NCBI GenBank assembly: GCA_030248225.1
Contig: JASANE010020195.1
Span: forward strand, 1 to 64,000
Source: Trileptium ribeirensis
Lineage: Eukaryota > Nematoda > Enoplea > Enoplida > Thoracostomopsidae
Direction of reading: 5' to 3'
DNA: 64,000 bases
The notes under the pieces were generated by a model. The model worked only from the letters and a program-made list of their open reading frames with translations. It searched no databases and was not told where the DNA came from. Positions 37,069-49,236 of the stretch are shown in pieces (position 1 is the first letter of the stretch; each line of letters starts with the position of its first letter). A program made the position numbers and the translations under genes.

Positions 37069-38036
37069 CAGGGAGTAACCGGAATTCCAGTTCCGGCGAA
37101 AATCGTGTTTCGGTTGCGTTCCGGCAAAGGGCAAAAACATTCCGGGAACCGGAATCTGGGTTAAAAAGTTTGTTTGAAATTTTCCACGTTTTTTGCTTCA
37201 TCTGTGATCCAAATATGTGTAATATATATTATACAATGATCAAGCTCCAATACAGCCAAGTAACAGAAAAGATTAACTAAGCAATTTGCCGTGTGAAACG
37301 TAAGTAGGGCACATAATTAGAGCAGGCATTTTTCATAATACCCTGCAGGAGTTTGTTAAATTAAAGCCAGATCGATGCTTTAGCAGTTATTTTACACATC
37401 CAGAAGTCTGTGGGATACGTTTGAATTAAACCGGTCCAACTACAGGTAACAGAGTACGCTTACGCAGAAGTACTTAGGGTATGCTTGGCTAACATAAATT
37501 GCGTCAAGCACCCGCCAGTGCTCTTGTAAACTTTGTAGATTAGTCTAAATTAAAGTAAACTAACGTTATCTGCAACGCAGCTAGAAACTGCTTTCTTGGC
37601 AATGAACTGTATTTATTGAAACTGTGCGAGCAGCATCACAGTGTGTCTCATTTATAGCATTCTGAATAGAAAGTTATCATTATTATGATCTAACTGACGG
37701 GCACCATTTGTCCAACGCTAGCCTAAACAGTGTCCCTGACCACTGATCAGAAAATTACCTTCTATCTATTATTTTCTCTTAGAACAATATAAACCAATAA
37801 TTTTAAGTTTCCTACAGAAGAACATGCAACAAACGGATGTGTAGTAAAGGGAGGCGACTGGAGACAGAGCGAAAGTGTTTATTCCACGCTCCAAGCTTTG
37901 TAAGCACATTCGATTTGACGCAGTATACGCAATGGTGTATAGTGGAAGACATTTTTTGCTCTGAATGTCCAAAAAACCGACATATTTGATCGATAAACAT
38001 TATTAGCTTCCTCAGTCTCTTTGAAATGGTCTTTAA
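37069..38036 (+). mobile_element. hAT-like family A copy 3, 3'-truncated part of a chimera
   Basis: Starts CAGGGAGTAACCGGAATTCC after the octamer ACTGGTAA (37061-37068) and follows the copy 1 sequence to about CAGTCTCTTTGAA. It then breaks into 13 nt of foreign sequence (AAATGGTCTTTAA, 38024-38036), and a second complete left end begins. Its own right half is absent. The octamer ACTGGTAA recurs after the right end of copy 4 (39123-39130), so copies 3 and 4 together sit in one target duplication. Confidence 0.85.
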
Positions 38037-39122
38037 CAGGGAGTAACCGGAACTCCGGTTCCGGCGAAAATCGTGTTCCGGTTGCGGTTCCGGCAAAGGG
38101 CAAAAACCATACCGGAACCGGAATTCTGGTTTAAAAAGTATGTTTGAAATTTTCTACGTTTTTTTGCTTCATCTGTGATCCAAACATATGTAATATATAT
38201 TATACAATGATCAAGCTCCAATGCAACCAAGCAAAAGAAAATATTAACTAAGCAATTTGACGTTTGAAACGTAAGTACGGCACATAATTTCAGTTGGAAT
38301 TTTTCATAATAACCTGCAGGAGTTTGTTGACAAATCAAAGGCACGTCGATGCTTGTAGCAGCTATTTTACACATCCAGAAGTCTGTACGGTACGTTTCAA
38401 TTAAACCGGTCCAACTCGTTAACAGAGTATGGCTTACGCAGAAGTACTTAGGGGTATTCTTGGCTAACATAAATTGCTTCAGGGACCCGCCAATGCGCTT
38501 GTAAACTTGGTAAATCAGTCTAAATTGAAGTAAACTAACGTTATCTGCAACGCAGCTAGAATCTGCTTTCTTGGCAAAGAACTGTATTTATTGAAACTGT
38601 GCAAGCAACATCACAGTGTGTCTTTTTTATAGCATTCTGATTAGAAAGTTATCATCATCATCTAACTTACGGGCACTGTTTGTCCAAAACTTACGGGCGC
38701 TAGCCTAAACAGTGGAAGAACATGTAACAAACGTATGTGTAGTAAAGGAAGGCGACTGGAGACAGAGCGAAAGTGTGTATTCTACGCTGCAAGCTTTGTA
38801 AGCATATTCGATTTGACGCAGTATACGCAATGGTGTATAGTGGAAGGCATTTTTTGCTCTGGGTGTCCAAAAATCGACATATCTGATCGATAAATAAGCA
38901 TTATTGGCTTCCTTAATCTCTTTGAAGTTTCAGAAAGGCAATAATACCATCGCAATACATTAAGTTTAATGTAAAAGTTATTTTTAATGCATTTTAAATC
39001 CACTATATATACCTTCATTTCTTCCATCACCTGTTTTACTACATATAAATTTCGAAGACAGGTTCCGGTTCCGGATCCGGTTTAAATGGACGGTTCCGGT
39101 TGCTGGTTCCGGTTGCTCCCTG
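38037..39122 (+). mobile_element. hAT-like family A copy 4, 3' part of the chimera
   Basis: A full-length element in direct orientation behind truncated copy 3. The body matches copy 2 almost exactly, including the same internal deletion. The last 80 or so bases (GGTTGCTGGTTCCGGTTGCTCCCTG) differ from copy 2 and resemble the ordinary right end. Followed by ACTGGTAA, the target duplication of copy 3. Confidence 0.88.
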
Positions 39123-40114
39123 ACTGGTAAGTTTTCAGAAGCAAATCATCGACGTTGTTTGAAAGGGCTGAGGCACAGCCTTAAGTGCGAAAAATAGACC
39201 GTGTAGAATGGCCACGTTGTCAGGTGCTTCGAGGATTCTCGTATTATACTACTTTCACTTTAGCGTTAAGGCGCTCAGGAGGCGTTAAGGTCAGATCATC
39301 AGGTTCACTAGTGTCGGAAATAATAATTTCTAAGAATTCTTCTTATACTTTTCCATCAAGTAATTCGCAATTGAGCAAGAGCACAAAGATTTCTTCCATA
39401 GCACCGAAATAGAAGTTTTCATGGTAACCGATTTTGGACTCGGATCAAACCGGATCCTTGAAATTAATACGATTTAATAGAAATACTTTGACAAGTTAAA
39501 TGATGAATCACATATAAACCTACTATGGTGGCATGTCATTGTATTGCATCGTACTGAACCTTAGTGAGTCCTTCTTACGTGCCGTACTATATAGAAATAT
39601 TGGCTGTTGTATCACGTTAATTGTTGTATGTACTTGTACCAATTACGTGCCCGTGTCGCAATGATTGTACCGTCTCTATTACACCTGTGCATAGACGTTA
39701 TTGAATGTACTATTGAGTCATTTTAATCTGTGCTGAAGCTGTATATATCCGATATGCAGAACAATAAATTATTGATAAAAACCCACTGTGTTCCTGAGTT
39801 GATAGATGATATATGTAGCGATACGTGCAACGGGGTTTCAAATCGTCTAGGGTTGGCGCACTAAGGTCACAAGTTCCAGCGTGCTTCGATTTCGAATCGA
39901 CATGTGCGAGAGTTCCAAAGGGCGAACGTTGGCACGAATTCCCGGAACCAACGACGGGATACATAGCTGAATAGAGCGTAGCGTTAAACGTCCAGGGATT
40001 GTCGGTCCCTGATGGGGGCATTGTGGCTATAATTTAATGAGCAAGATGGTATTCGAATAATTTCCAACGATATAGTTGATTAAACTTCCAGATGAGATCA
40101 TGATATGGAATAGC
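39123..40114. other. gene-free stretch, no supported feature
   Basis: AT-rich sequence with no recognisable peptide or repeat. Confidence 0.4.
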
Positions 40115-40425
40115 AGTATTATATATTTGGCTTGCGAGCACTTGACGGAGCCAACCCCGGGGACCCCAAAAGTAGGACCACGTAGGCGGCGTGCGCAACC
40201 CATCCGGTGGCATCCGAACACATCCCGTAAAGCGCTCCTTTTGCTTGCGAAGCTTGGTAACCTGTTGGGTCTGAGCTCGGAAAACGGTCTAAAATGAATA
40301 TATAATTAAGGTCCACCCTTGAGGTTACGATAGCGGGGTCGCACGGGCACTGTGTTTGGAAGTTGCGTAGTGCAGTAGCGTCCCAGTATTGCACTCCATG
40401 TTTACAGAAATATCGTAACACATGT
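40115..40425 (+). repeat. GC-rich dispersed repeat, copy 4
   Basis: Contains CTTGCGAGCACTTGACGGAG, GCGTGCGCAACCCATCCGGTG, AACACATCCC, GGTCCACCCTTGAGGTTACG and GGAAGTTGCG in the same order as copy 2. With copies 1 and 3 this defines a family of roughly 300 bp. Confidence 0.6.
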
Positions 40426-40599
40426 TAAGGAATTAAATAGCAACTCTGGGTACCAAATTATATTTTGAAAATAACTTTGTCAATTTTGAGTTAATCAATG
40501 AAGTTCTGGTGATCTTCAACGGTTCGGTCCGGATCGATAAATTTTAATATCGGTGCGGACCGATCTATGGACATTACTGCAAAGTTATCAATACATCGC

Positions 40600-41475
40600 G
40601 GAATAACCGGTACCGAAATTTATGAGAACCGGATCCGAAGCATAGTCGTCCAAACTTGTAGTAAAACACATGTAGAAAGAAATAAGGATACTGTGGATTT
40701 GAAATGCACTAAAATAAATTCTACCTTAAATGGAGTGTATATATTGACATTGAGATGACATTATTGCCTCTTGGTACCGGTTTTTCGGTCCGCCAGAGCG
40801 AAAAATGCCTGACAATATACAACATTACGTAAACTGTGCAAACTGAATGTGCTTGTAACTAATGAAGCGTAGACCAGACAATTTCGCTCTGTCTCCAATC
40901 GCTTCCTTTTACGAGACATCCGTCTGTTATATACCACTCAGCAGATCTGAAATTGGTTTATATGGTTCAAAACAAGGTAAGTTACAATTTTCTGATCAGT
41001 GTCATAGACACTGTTCACGCTAGCGTTAGGCAGCCTGGGTCCGTCATCTACATTGTAAAGATGATTTTATGACTAAAATGCTATAAATGAGACGAACAGT
41101 GATACTGCGCTTGAAAGTTTCAATAATTACAGGTCATTACTAAGAAGGCAGCTTATGGGACATGTTGCTTTACTCTTATGCAGACAGTTTTACAAAAATT
41201 ACAAGCGTACTGGCTGCTGCTCGACACAATTTATGTTGACCAAGGTTAGAGCTAACTACGTATTTCTAAACAATCTATACTCTGTTATGCATTTCAAGTT
41301 AGACTAACACATGCTGCAGATCTCTGAATGGGTAAAACATCTGCTACATGTATATATCCACCTAGGTTTGTTTTGTTAACTAACTCTCGCTAAATTCCGG
41401 TCAGGGTATGGTTTTTGTCATTTGTCGGTACCGCAACCGGAACATGATTTTCTCCTGAACCCGAATTTCGTTTAA
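40600..41475 (-). mobile_element. old, diverged hAT-like family A copy
   Basis: The left end GGAATAACCGGTACCG, a middle section resembling copy 2 (TGTGGATTTGAAATGCACTAAAATAAATTC, TTTCGCTCTGTCTCCAATCGC) and a right end with GGTATGGTTTTTGTCATTTG plus CCGCAACCGGAACATGATTTTC show a complete but heavily decayed copy in the copy 2 orientation. Terminal CAGGG bases are lost and no target duplication is recognisable. Confidence 0.7.
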
Positions 41476-42036
41476 CGAAATAATGATGTAGACATTAACA
41501 AAATTTGGACTACAAGGAGTATATACTTCAGATATAGATATGTGGTTTTGATGGACCAGCGACATCCCTTTTGTTTTTAATAAAATCTTTATAAGACGTC
41601 GAGCAATGGCTGTTCAGCATTTAAAAGAACTAGTCAAGCGTACCTTGGCGAACACAAGACATAAAACATTTTACTTATATTATATACAATAGCATCAGTA
41701 ATATTACAATATATACTGATTATTTAATATGCTAGCAATTTAGAAAATGGAAAATTTTTATTAGAAAGTTAGCCATGCAAAAATCCAAGACATGAAACCG
41801 GTAGTTTATACCAAGGTTAAATTAACTAGTTATACAATGTTAACTTACCGGCATTTCATAACTGGACAAATATTGGATACACTAGTAAATAAAAATTATT
41901 AAGAACGAAGCTAGCTACAAGGCTAACCATTAAACAAAAAATAATCCATATGAAATATTACTATCAATATCATAAATGAAAGACACATAAGACACTACGT
42001 TGTAATTTCTGCAAACCTATGCGCTTGGCTATTAAA

Positions 42037-42245
42037 GGGAGGAGGCTTCTCTAATTTGGACGTAAGAGAGATAGTGAGTTCTGGAATAAAACGGCTGCTT
42101 CCTAGACAAAATTTTGGGCTCCTAGGTTCCATGTCAAGTGACAAAACGAATACCCTCAGTTCAGGGAATAACCGGAACCGAAATTTTGTCTAGGAGGCTT
42201 CCCTAATTTGGCCGTAAGCGAGATAGCGAGCTCTGGCATAAAACT
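42037..42245 (+). repeat. about 157-bp tandem duplication with hAT terminus between units
   Basis: GGAGGCTTCTCTAATTTGGACGTAAG... at 42037 recurs as GGAGGCTTCCCTAATTTGGCCGTAAG... at about 42194, both continuing through GAGATAG(T/C)GAG(T/C)TCTGG(A/C)ATAAAAC. Between them, at 42162, lies CAGGGAATAACCGGAACCG, a bare terminus of hAT family A with no element body behind it. Confidence 0.65.
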
Positions 42246-42584
42246 TTTGCAAACTTATATTTCGCGTTGCGGCGTGGCTAGGTCCGAAGCACTCCAGATC
42301 CAGATAGACGGACAAAAACGTGTAAGGTATAATGTTTATTACAAAACGGGATAAAATGTTAAGGCACGGTATTGAGCAATAATAACCCGTCGGCTGTGAC
42401 ATGTGGTACGATTCTTTAGTACCAATTTAGGGGATCACGCTTTGAACACCGGATACTTTTGTCTGATTCACATATTGTCTTTCCTCGGCTACTATCGTAC
42501 GGATCTATTTCGACCCTGAATTCTATTAGTTCAGGTTAGGTTACGTGCTAGTCTAGTACGCCTCTTGTGAGTTTGATACGGCCG

Positions 42585-43075
42585 CCCCAGAATGGCTGGC
42601 GACGCACGTTTATGTAAGTACTTGAACCCAAGTCCCTAGATTTATGCTAGTACGGTCCTGATTTAAGAGCTAAGGTTTGAGCGATCACCGGTTACTTTTA
42701 AGTTAGCTGTTACTTTACTAAAGCTCTTATGAGTTCATACAACTGACCCCCGAATGGCTGCCCCACTGCAGGGTTAATTATTACTTCATCCTGAGCCTTA
42801 GATTTACGCTATTAAATGTCGGTTATATTATGTTTGTAGTCGCCCCTGAATGGCTGACTGGCTACTTATATAAACTATATAGTAGCGATGGACTACTATT
42901 TAGTTGCAAGTTTTGCTCAATCCCTAGGCCCCCCGAATAGCTACTCAGCTGGCTGGTTATTAGGTATAGAGTAGTCGAGATGTTGGGCGTTCGAATCCGC
43001 ACCCTTTACTCGCCCGATCTTCCCAATAATAACACTACTTACTGAGGCGCTCCCGAATGGCTGACTGACCCAACA
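42585..43075 (+). repeat. cluster of five tRNA-promoter-like repeats
   Basis: Variants of CCCCGAATGGCTGACTGG, close to a tRNA A-box context, start near 42586, 42748, 42843, 42930 and 43050. Two are followed at tRNA-like distance by B-box-like sequences: CTTGAACCCAAGTCCC at 42621 and CGTTCGAATCC at about 42988. None folds into an intact tRNA: acceptor pairing and anticodon stem are not visible. Best read as degenerate tRNA-derived SINE heads in a local array. Confidence 0.4.
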
Positions 43076-43140
43076 AGCAATGCTACTATCCACGGACCTA
43101 CCTGTTCTACTCGTCCTGGCTTTCTCACTCGACACTTGGG

Positions 43141-43920
43141 GTCGAAATTTGTAAGCTATGATTAACTACTATAGTTAATACAGCGTCATTCCTGATACAT
43201 TTTCATTATATACTATAAGTTTTTATTTGGGAAAAGCTAGTATTACTAAGGTAACTAATAATTTATCTTATAGTACTTATGGGTGAAGTATGCCACTATT
43301 TAAGCGCAATTTTGCCAAAATATTTGAACACGCAACTCAGATCCAAGTAAACATAAAATATTCAGTTCAGCATAAGTTCTTGCATAACAATTTCCGAAAG
43401 GCGAGTGTAAGCCTTTCCTCAAGTAGACTATAATATTCCGAAAAGTCGAGTAAAAGCTTTCTTGAGCACCGCTCTATATGCCAAATAATCACAGCATCAG
43501 ATAGCGTAATCCCCCAAACGCAATTCTTTGCGTAATCATAAATTTAAACCGTAAAAATAATCAGAAATCTATTAAATTTCAAGCCGGAACAATAAAATAA
43601 ACTATTCGTCTTGTTAAATTCAACTCGGAGCACACGACCGTAAATGCTGACATAATAAGCCTATCTACACTAGCTAGGTAACGTTTCCGTAACTAATGAT
43701 AAATTTGCTGGTTTTAGTTAACAATTACATGTAAAGATAAACAAAATAGTAAAACACGGTAATTTGATCACCCGATTTCACCAACTCAACCGTAAGACTA
43801 AAATAAAAACAAAACTTATCTTAGCTGTAGGTTAGCTAAGCTTAAGAATTGTTGAAAAATATGCAAATTAAGTTAAGTTTAAGTTAAAATTTTAAGATAT
43901 AAAACCTATTTAGACCCCAC
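43141..43920. other. AT-rich gene-free stretch
   Basis: Nothing identifiable. A short diverged duplication TTCCGAAA(G)GCGAGT...AAGC near 43392 and 43437 is the only structure. Confidence 0.4.
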
Positions 43921-45574
43921 TAGCCTACTAGACCCCCGACATCCTCGGTTGTCGGAGTAGCATCCACCACTGATGCTATACTTTTATCCCGGATTAGCGA
44001 TTCTTTCATTTACCTTTCACCCCCTCGGTTGACATCGCTTCTACCACTGACGCTTCCAATTCCCGATTTTTATTCTTCTATTAACCGGCCCCTAATTTCC
44101 GTCCCGATTTACTTCAATCACTTCATCCCACATTTTATTCTCTTCTTTTGATTTCCGTCCCCATTTTATGTGTTCTTCTTTCTTTATCGCGGGGTTTCTT
44201 CGGACTAGTGGGGTTCGCCCAAGCACAAAACATAATTGCCTACAAAAATATATGATTAGACGATAAAACAAATATAAAATATAAATAATTAGTATTAACA
44301 ACAAAATAAAGTACTATTTTGGAAAGTTCTGTTATAAGACTCTTTTCTTTGGCTTGGAGCTAATTTTTTGGCAGAATATTTTTGGCAAAATTATAAACTA
44401 TTATTAGATCGTCTTTTTCCGATCGTGACAATAATTGAGACCACTAAATGTTCTTTCGCTCGTCGTCGTTTTAATCGTCTTTATTGCTCAGAATTTTTTC
44501 GGTTCGTACTGCCACGTCGATTATTATTTTTGAATTTGTTCTATCAAAATCGGTTCTTTTTCGATCGTCTTTATGGTTTGTACACCAATTCCTTTGACAC
44601 ATGCGTCCATTCTTAGTTCATCGGTCGTTGGATTGGTTGTTCCAGTTTGACTCCCATCTTATTGATCATTATCGGTAGGCATGAATGTCCCAGTGCTCCC
44701 GAATGCTGACATCGGTCCCTTCTTCCTTCATATCCCGCTTCCTGATCAACTAAGATTCGGCGACAGAGCAACGTCCGAACGGCTCGTTACCCCCTCCACC
44801 TCGTCGCGTTGTTATAATTGATCGATGGTTGGAAATCTTCTTAGTGGATTTTGCTCACCTAAGGATTGTTCTTGTGTGCTATGGATTTCTTGTATAATTT
44901 CTTCTTTCTTGTTTCCGATGAACCAGCGACTTCTTCCTTTCCTATGGTGGGTTCTTCTTTTTATATAGCCGTTGCTTCTTGGTCCCGTAGTACCGTCAGC
45001 ATTTGTCATGGTCTTTCTTCCCAATTGAGGATCTCTATCCATTTGGCTTTTTATCATTTACCACTCTTTGGATTGATACTTCGGGGATTTTTATTTGTGG
45101 AGTATTGATTTATGTTTCGAAGTAGCACAGTTCACTCTGTAACTGGTCCCCTCGTAGCGGTTGTTCTTCCGCAAGTATTTTCGTCTACCGAAATACTTCT
45201 TCGTTCGGATGCTTATCAGGAATATGGTGCGGTATATATTTGTTGAAATTCTGAGCCCACTGCTAAATTCCGACGCTCAGACTTTGAGCTTGTGGTCCTT
45301 TTTCCGCTTGTCCGCTTCGGGTTTGTCCCAATTGTGTTTGCAGTTCTTTGATTCTTTCCTGCAATTCTTTGTTCTGTTCTGCTTTTGCCACCATTTGATT
45401 GTGTTTGGATTCCCATCATTTCTTGTACCAATGTCGCTTCTTCGCGCGTCTTCTGTCGCTGCCCTTGAACATTATTTTTTGCTTGTTCTTGAGCCTCTTC
45501 GCGTTGTCGTGACAGGTCGAGTAGTTCCTGAACGTTTTTCAATTCGATCATCCGTTCCAACGATTATTCTGTGA
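43921..45574 (-). pseudogene. degenerate Lys/Glu/Gln-rich minus-strand coding remnant, left part
   Basis: The strand is strongly asymmetric (T-rich top, A-rich bottom) and the minus strand holds several open stretches of charged, coiled-coil-like protein. At 45216-45560 it reads 'ELLDLSRQREEAQEQAK' and similar Arg/Gln/Glu-rich sequence; at 44812-45057 'RSRWFIGNKKEEIIQEI'. No family was recognised. The Helitron at 45575-55399 separates it from a compositionally similar minus-strand region at 55400-56518. The Helitron length (9825 bp) is a multiple of three. CCGTCCC(G/C)ATTT motifs at about 44100 and 44157 are the inverse of GGGGACGGGATTCG at 57.3 and 57.7 kb, hinting at the ends of one older element. 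Confidence 0.35.
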
Positions 45575-46838
45575 TCTTATAATGTAATTGCCGTATGTCT
45601 GTGTGTGTGTGTCCCAAGTTTTGGATTGGTCATATATTTTTGATCATAACTTTTGAAACTGTTTATGGATTTTTATGCGGTTTTTTGTTGGGTAGGAAAG
45701 CGATATGGGAATGCATGGACAATATTTTTGGGCAGCCCTTATGTTTTTTCACAACCCACCCCCCTTGTCTTATAATGTAATTGCCGTATGTCTGTGTGTG
45801 TGCGTGTGTCCCAAGTTTTGGATTGGTCATATATTTTTGATCATAACTTTTGAAACTGTTTATGGATTTTTATGCGGTTTTTTTGTTGCGTAGGAAATCG
45901 ATATGGGAATGCAGGGACAATATTTTTGAGCACCCCTTATGTTTTTTCACAACCCACCCCCCTTGAAATAAAAAAATAGTGTCATTTTATACGTTTTAAT
46001 GGTCTAACTTTGATCATAACTTTTGAAACTGTTTATAGATTTTTATGCGGTTTTTTGTTGGGTAGGAAATTGATATAGGAATGCAGGGACAATATTTTTG
46101 AGCACCCCTTATGTTTTTTCACAACCCACCCCCCCTTGAAATAAAAAATAGTGTCATTTTATACGTTTTAATGGTGTAACTTTGATCATAACCTTTGAAA
46201 CTGTTTATGGATTTTTATGCGGTTCTTTTTGTTGGGTAGGAAATTGATATAGGAATGCAGGGACAATATTTTTGAGCACCCCTTATGTTGTTTCACAAAC
46301 CACCCCCCCCCTTGAAATAAAAAAATAGTGTCATTTTATACGTTTTAATGGTGTAACTTTGATCATAACTTTTGAAACTGTTTATGGATTTTAATGCGGT
46401 TTTTTTGTTGGGTAGGAAATTGATATAGGAATGCAGGGACAATATTTTTGAGCACCCCTTATGTTGTTTCACAACACACCCCCCCTTGAAATAAAAAAAA
46501 TAGTGTCATTTTATACGTTTTAATGGTGTAACTTTGATCATAACTTTTGAAACTGTTTATGGATTTTTATGCGGTTTTTTTGTTGTGTAGGAAATTGATA
46601 TGGGATTTCAGGGACAATATTTTTGAGCACCCCTTATGTTTTTGTCACAACCCACCCCCCCTTGAAATAAAAAATAGTGTCATTTTATACGTTTTAATGG
46701 TGTAACTTTGATCATAACTTTTGAAACTGTTTATGGATTTTTATGTGGTTTTTGTGTTGTGTAGGAAATCGATATGGGAATGCAGGGACAATATTTTTGA
46801 ACACCCCTTATGTTTTTTTCACAACCCACCCCCCTTTG
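45575..46838 (+). repeat. tandem array of Helitron 5'-region units
   Basis: Two units of about 195 bp starting TCTTATAATGTAATTGCCG (45575, 45768) are followed by five units of about 174 bp starting AAATAAAAA(A)TAGTGTCATT. All share the body TTTGATCATAACTTTTGAAACTG...ACAACCCACCCCCCTTG. Units differ by a few substitutions and homopolymer lengths. No coding capacity is supported. Confidence 0.85.
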
Positions 46839-47009
46839 AAATAAAGAAATAGTGTCATTTTATACGTTTTAATGGTGTAACTTTTCAACTGCTTCATGGA
46901 TTTTGACGAACTGTTTTTGTTCCATTTCTTTAAGACGTGCCGAAAGTATCGACGAACTTTTGCAATGAGGACGTATATACCCCCTAATTGGAGGACCCCC
47001 TTTAAACTA

Positions 47010-47850
47010 TCTTATAATGTAATTGCCGTATGTCTGTCTGTGTAGTTTTGGGTTTGTCACATATTTTTGACCATGACTTTTGAAACCGTTTATGGATTTT
47101 AGTGCGGTTTTTTTGTTGGGCAGGAAATCGATATGGGAACGCATGGACACTATTGTTGGGCATCCGCTATGCTTTTTTCACAACCCACCCCTTTGAATTA
47201 AAAAATAGTGTCATTTTATTGGTTTTCGTAATGTAACTTTTCAACTGCTTCATGGATTTTGACGAACTTTTCTTGTTTCATTTCTTTACGACGTGTCGAA
47301 AGTATCGACGAACTTTTGCAATTGGGAGACCTCCTCTTAAACCATCTTATGATACTGTTTTTATCATTTTGACACATCTGTAAGGGTATGATACTGTTTT
47401 CGACATTTTGACATATCCATGAGGGTGTGATGCTGTTTTCGACATTTTGACACATCCGGAAGGGTGTAATAGTTTTTCGCTATTTTAACACAACCGCGAG
47501 GGGGTAATGTTGTTTTTATCAGTTTAACACATCTGTAATGTGGTAATGTTGTTTTCATCATTTTAACACATCCATAAGGGTATAATAGTGTTTTCGACAT
47601 TTTGACACATCCGTAAAGGTGTGATACTGTTTTCGACATTTTGACACACCCGTAAGGGTGTAATAGTGTTTTCGCTATTTTAACACATACCAAAGGAGGG
47701 ATGAAAAACAGAGTAAGTTTGTATCTGTTACAAATGTCATAACTTAAAAAATACTGTTTTCCGGAAAAACGGGGGCCGCAGGCCCACTCTGCCATACTAC
47801 CGGCGCGAAGCGGGCCGAAGGCCCGCGGCGGCCGCCGGCTTTCGCGCTGG
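47010..47850 (+). mobile_element. non-autonomous Helitron derivative 1
   Basis: TCTTATAATGTAATTGCCG after A (47009) to TTTCGCGCTGG before T (47851), 841 bp. The last 150 or so bases (from AAAACAGAGTAAGTTTGTAT through GGCGCGAAGCGGGCC and its hairpin) match the 3' end of the large element at 55261-55399. The middle is a minisatellite (about 47361-47700) of roughly 39-bp units such as GATACTGTTTTCGACATTTTGACACATCC. No protein. It is directly followed by another Helitron 5' region (TATAATGTAATTGCC). Confidence 0.8.
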
Positions 47851-48390
47851 TATAATGTAATTGCCGTATGTCTGTGTGTGTGTCCCAAGTTTTGGATTGG
47901 TCATATATTTTTGATCATAACTTTTGAAACTGTTTATGGATTTTTATGCGGTTTTTTTGTTGGGTAGGAAATCGATATGGGAATGCATGGACAATATTTT
48001 TGGGCAGCCCTTATGTTTTTTCACAACCCACCCCCCTTTGAAATAAAGAAATAGTGTCATTTTATACGTTTTAATGGTGTATATATCTTTGGTCATAACT
48101 TTTGAAACTGTTTATGGATTTTTATGTGGTTTTTGTGTTGTGTAGGAAATCGATATGGGAATGCAGGGACAATATTTTTGAACACCCCTTATGTTTTTTT
48201 CACAACCCACCCCCCTTTGAAATAAAGAAATAGTGTCATTTTATACGTTTTAATGGTGTAACTTTTCAACTGCTTCATGGATTTTGACGAACTGTTTTTG
48301 TTCCATTTCTTGAAGACGTGCCGAAAGTATCGACGAACTTTTGCAATGAGGATGTATATACCCCCTAATTGGAGGACCCCCTTTAAACTA

Positions 48391-49236
48391 TCTTATAATG
48401 TAATTGCCGTATGTCTGTCTGTGTAGTTTTGGGTTTGTCACATATTTTTGACCATGACTTTTGAAACCGTTTATGGATTTTAGTGCGGTTTTTTTGTTGG
48501 GCAGGAAATCGATATGGGAACGCATGGACACTATTGTTGGGCATCCGCTATGCTTTTTTCACAACCCACCCCCTTTGAATTAAAAAATAGTGTCATTTTA
48601 TTGGTTTTCGTAATGTAACTTTTCAACTGCTTCATGGATTTTGACGAACTTTTTTTGTTTCATTTCTTTACGACGTGTCGAAAGTATCGACGAACTTTTG
48701 CAATTGGGAGACCTCCTCTTAAACCATCTTATGATACTGTTTTTATCATTTTGACACATCTGTAAGGGTATGATACTGTTTTCGACATTTTGACATATCC
48801 GTGAGGGTGTGATGCTGTTTTCGACATTTTGACACATCCGGAAGGGTGTAATAGTTTTTCGCTATTTTAACACAACCGTGAGGGGGTAATGTTGTTTTTA
48901 TCATTTTAACACATCTGTAATGGGGTAATGTTGTTTTCATCATTTTAACACATCCATAAGGGTATAATAGTGTTTTCGACATTTTGACACATCCGTAAAG
49001 GTGTGATACTGTTTTCGACATTTTGACACACCCGTAAGGGTGTAATAGTGTTTTCGCTATTTTAACACATACCAAAGGAGGGATGAAAAACAGAGTAAGT
49101 TTGTATCTGTTACAAATGTCATAACTTAAAAAATACTGTTTTCCGGAAAGACGGGGGCCGCAGGCCCACTCTGCCATACTACCGGCGCGAAGCGGGCCGA
49201 AGGCCCGCGGCGGCCGAAGGCCGGCTTTCGAGCTGG
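48391..49236 (+). mobile_element. non-autonomous Helitron derivative 2
   Basis: Near-identical to derivative 1, from TC at 48391 (after A) to CTGG at 49233-49236, but the following base is C rather than T and the terminal stem reads TTTCGAGCTGG. It is the second member of the 1.38-kb tandem duplication and includes the same 39-bp minisatellite (about 48741-49080). Confidence 0.78.

Noticed and set aside
42930..43020. Possible tRNA gene with GTTCGAATCC B box
   Set aside because: A-box and B-box-like sequences are present, but no acceptor stem, anticodon stem or D-loop pairing could be drawn; kept only as a tRNA-like repeat.
47361..47700. Regular short repeats suggestive of a CRISPR array
   Set aside because: Units are contiguous with no unique spacers, in a eukaryotic Helitron derivative; this is a minisatellite.
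47364..47888. Open minus-strand frame of 174 codons with 'YGCVKMSKTL'-type repeats
   Set aside because: It is the translation of a 39-bp minisatellite (unit length a multiple of three) plus a Helitron end on the opposite strand; no domain, and the frame decays outside the array. The same applies to 48746-49177.
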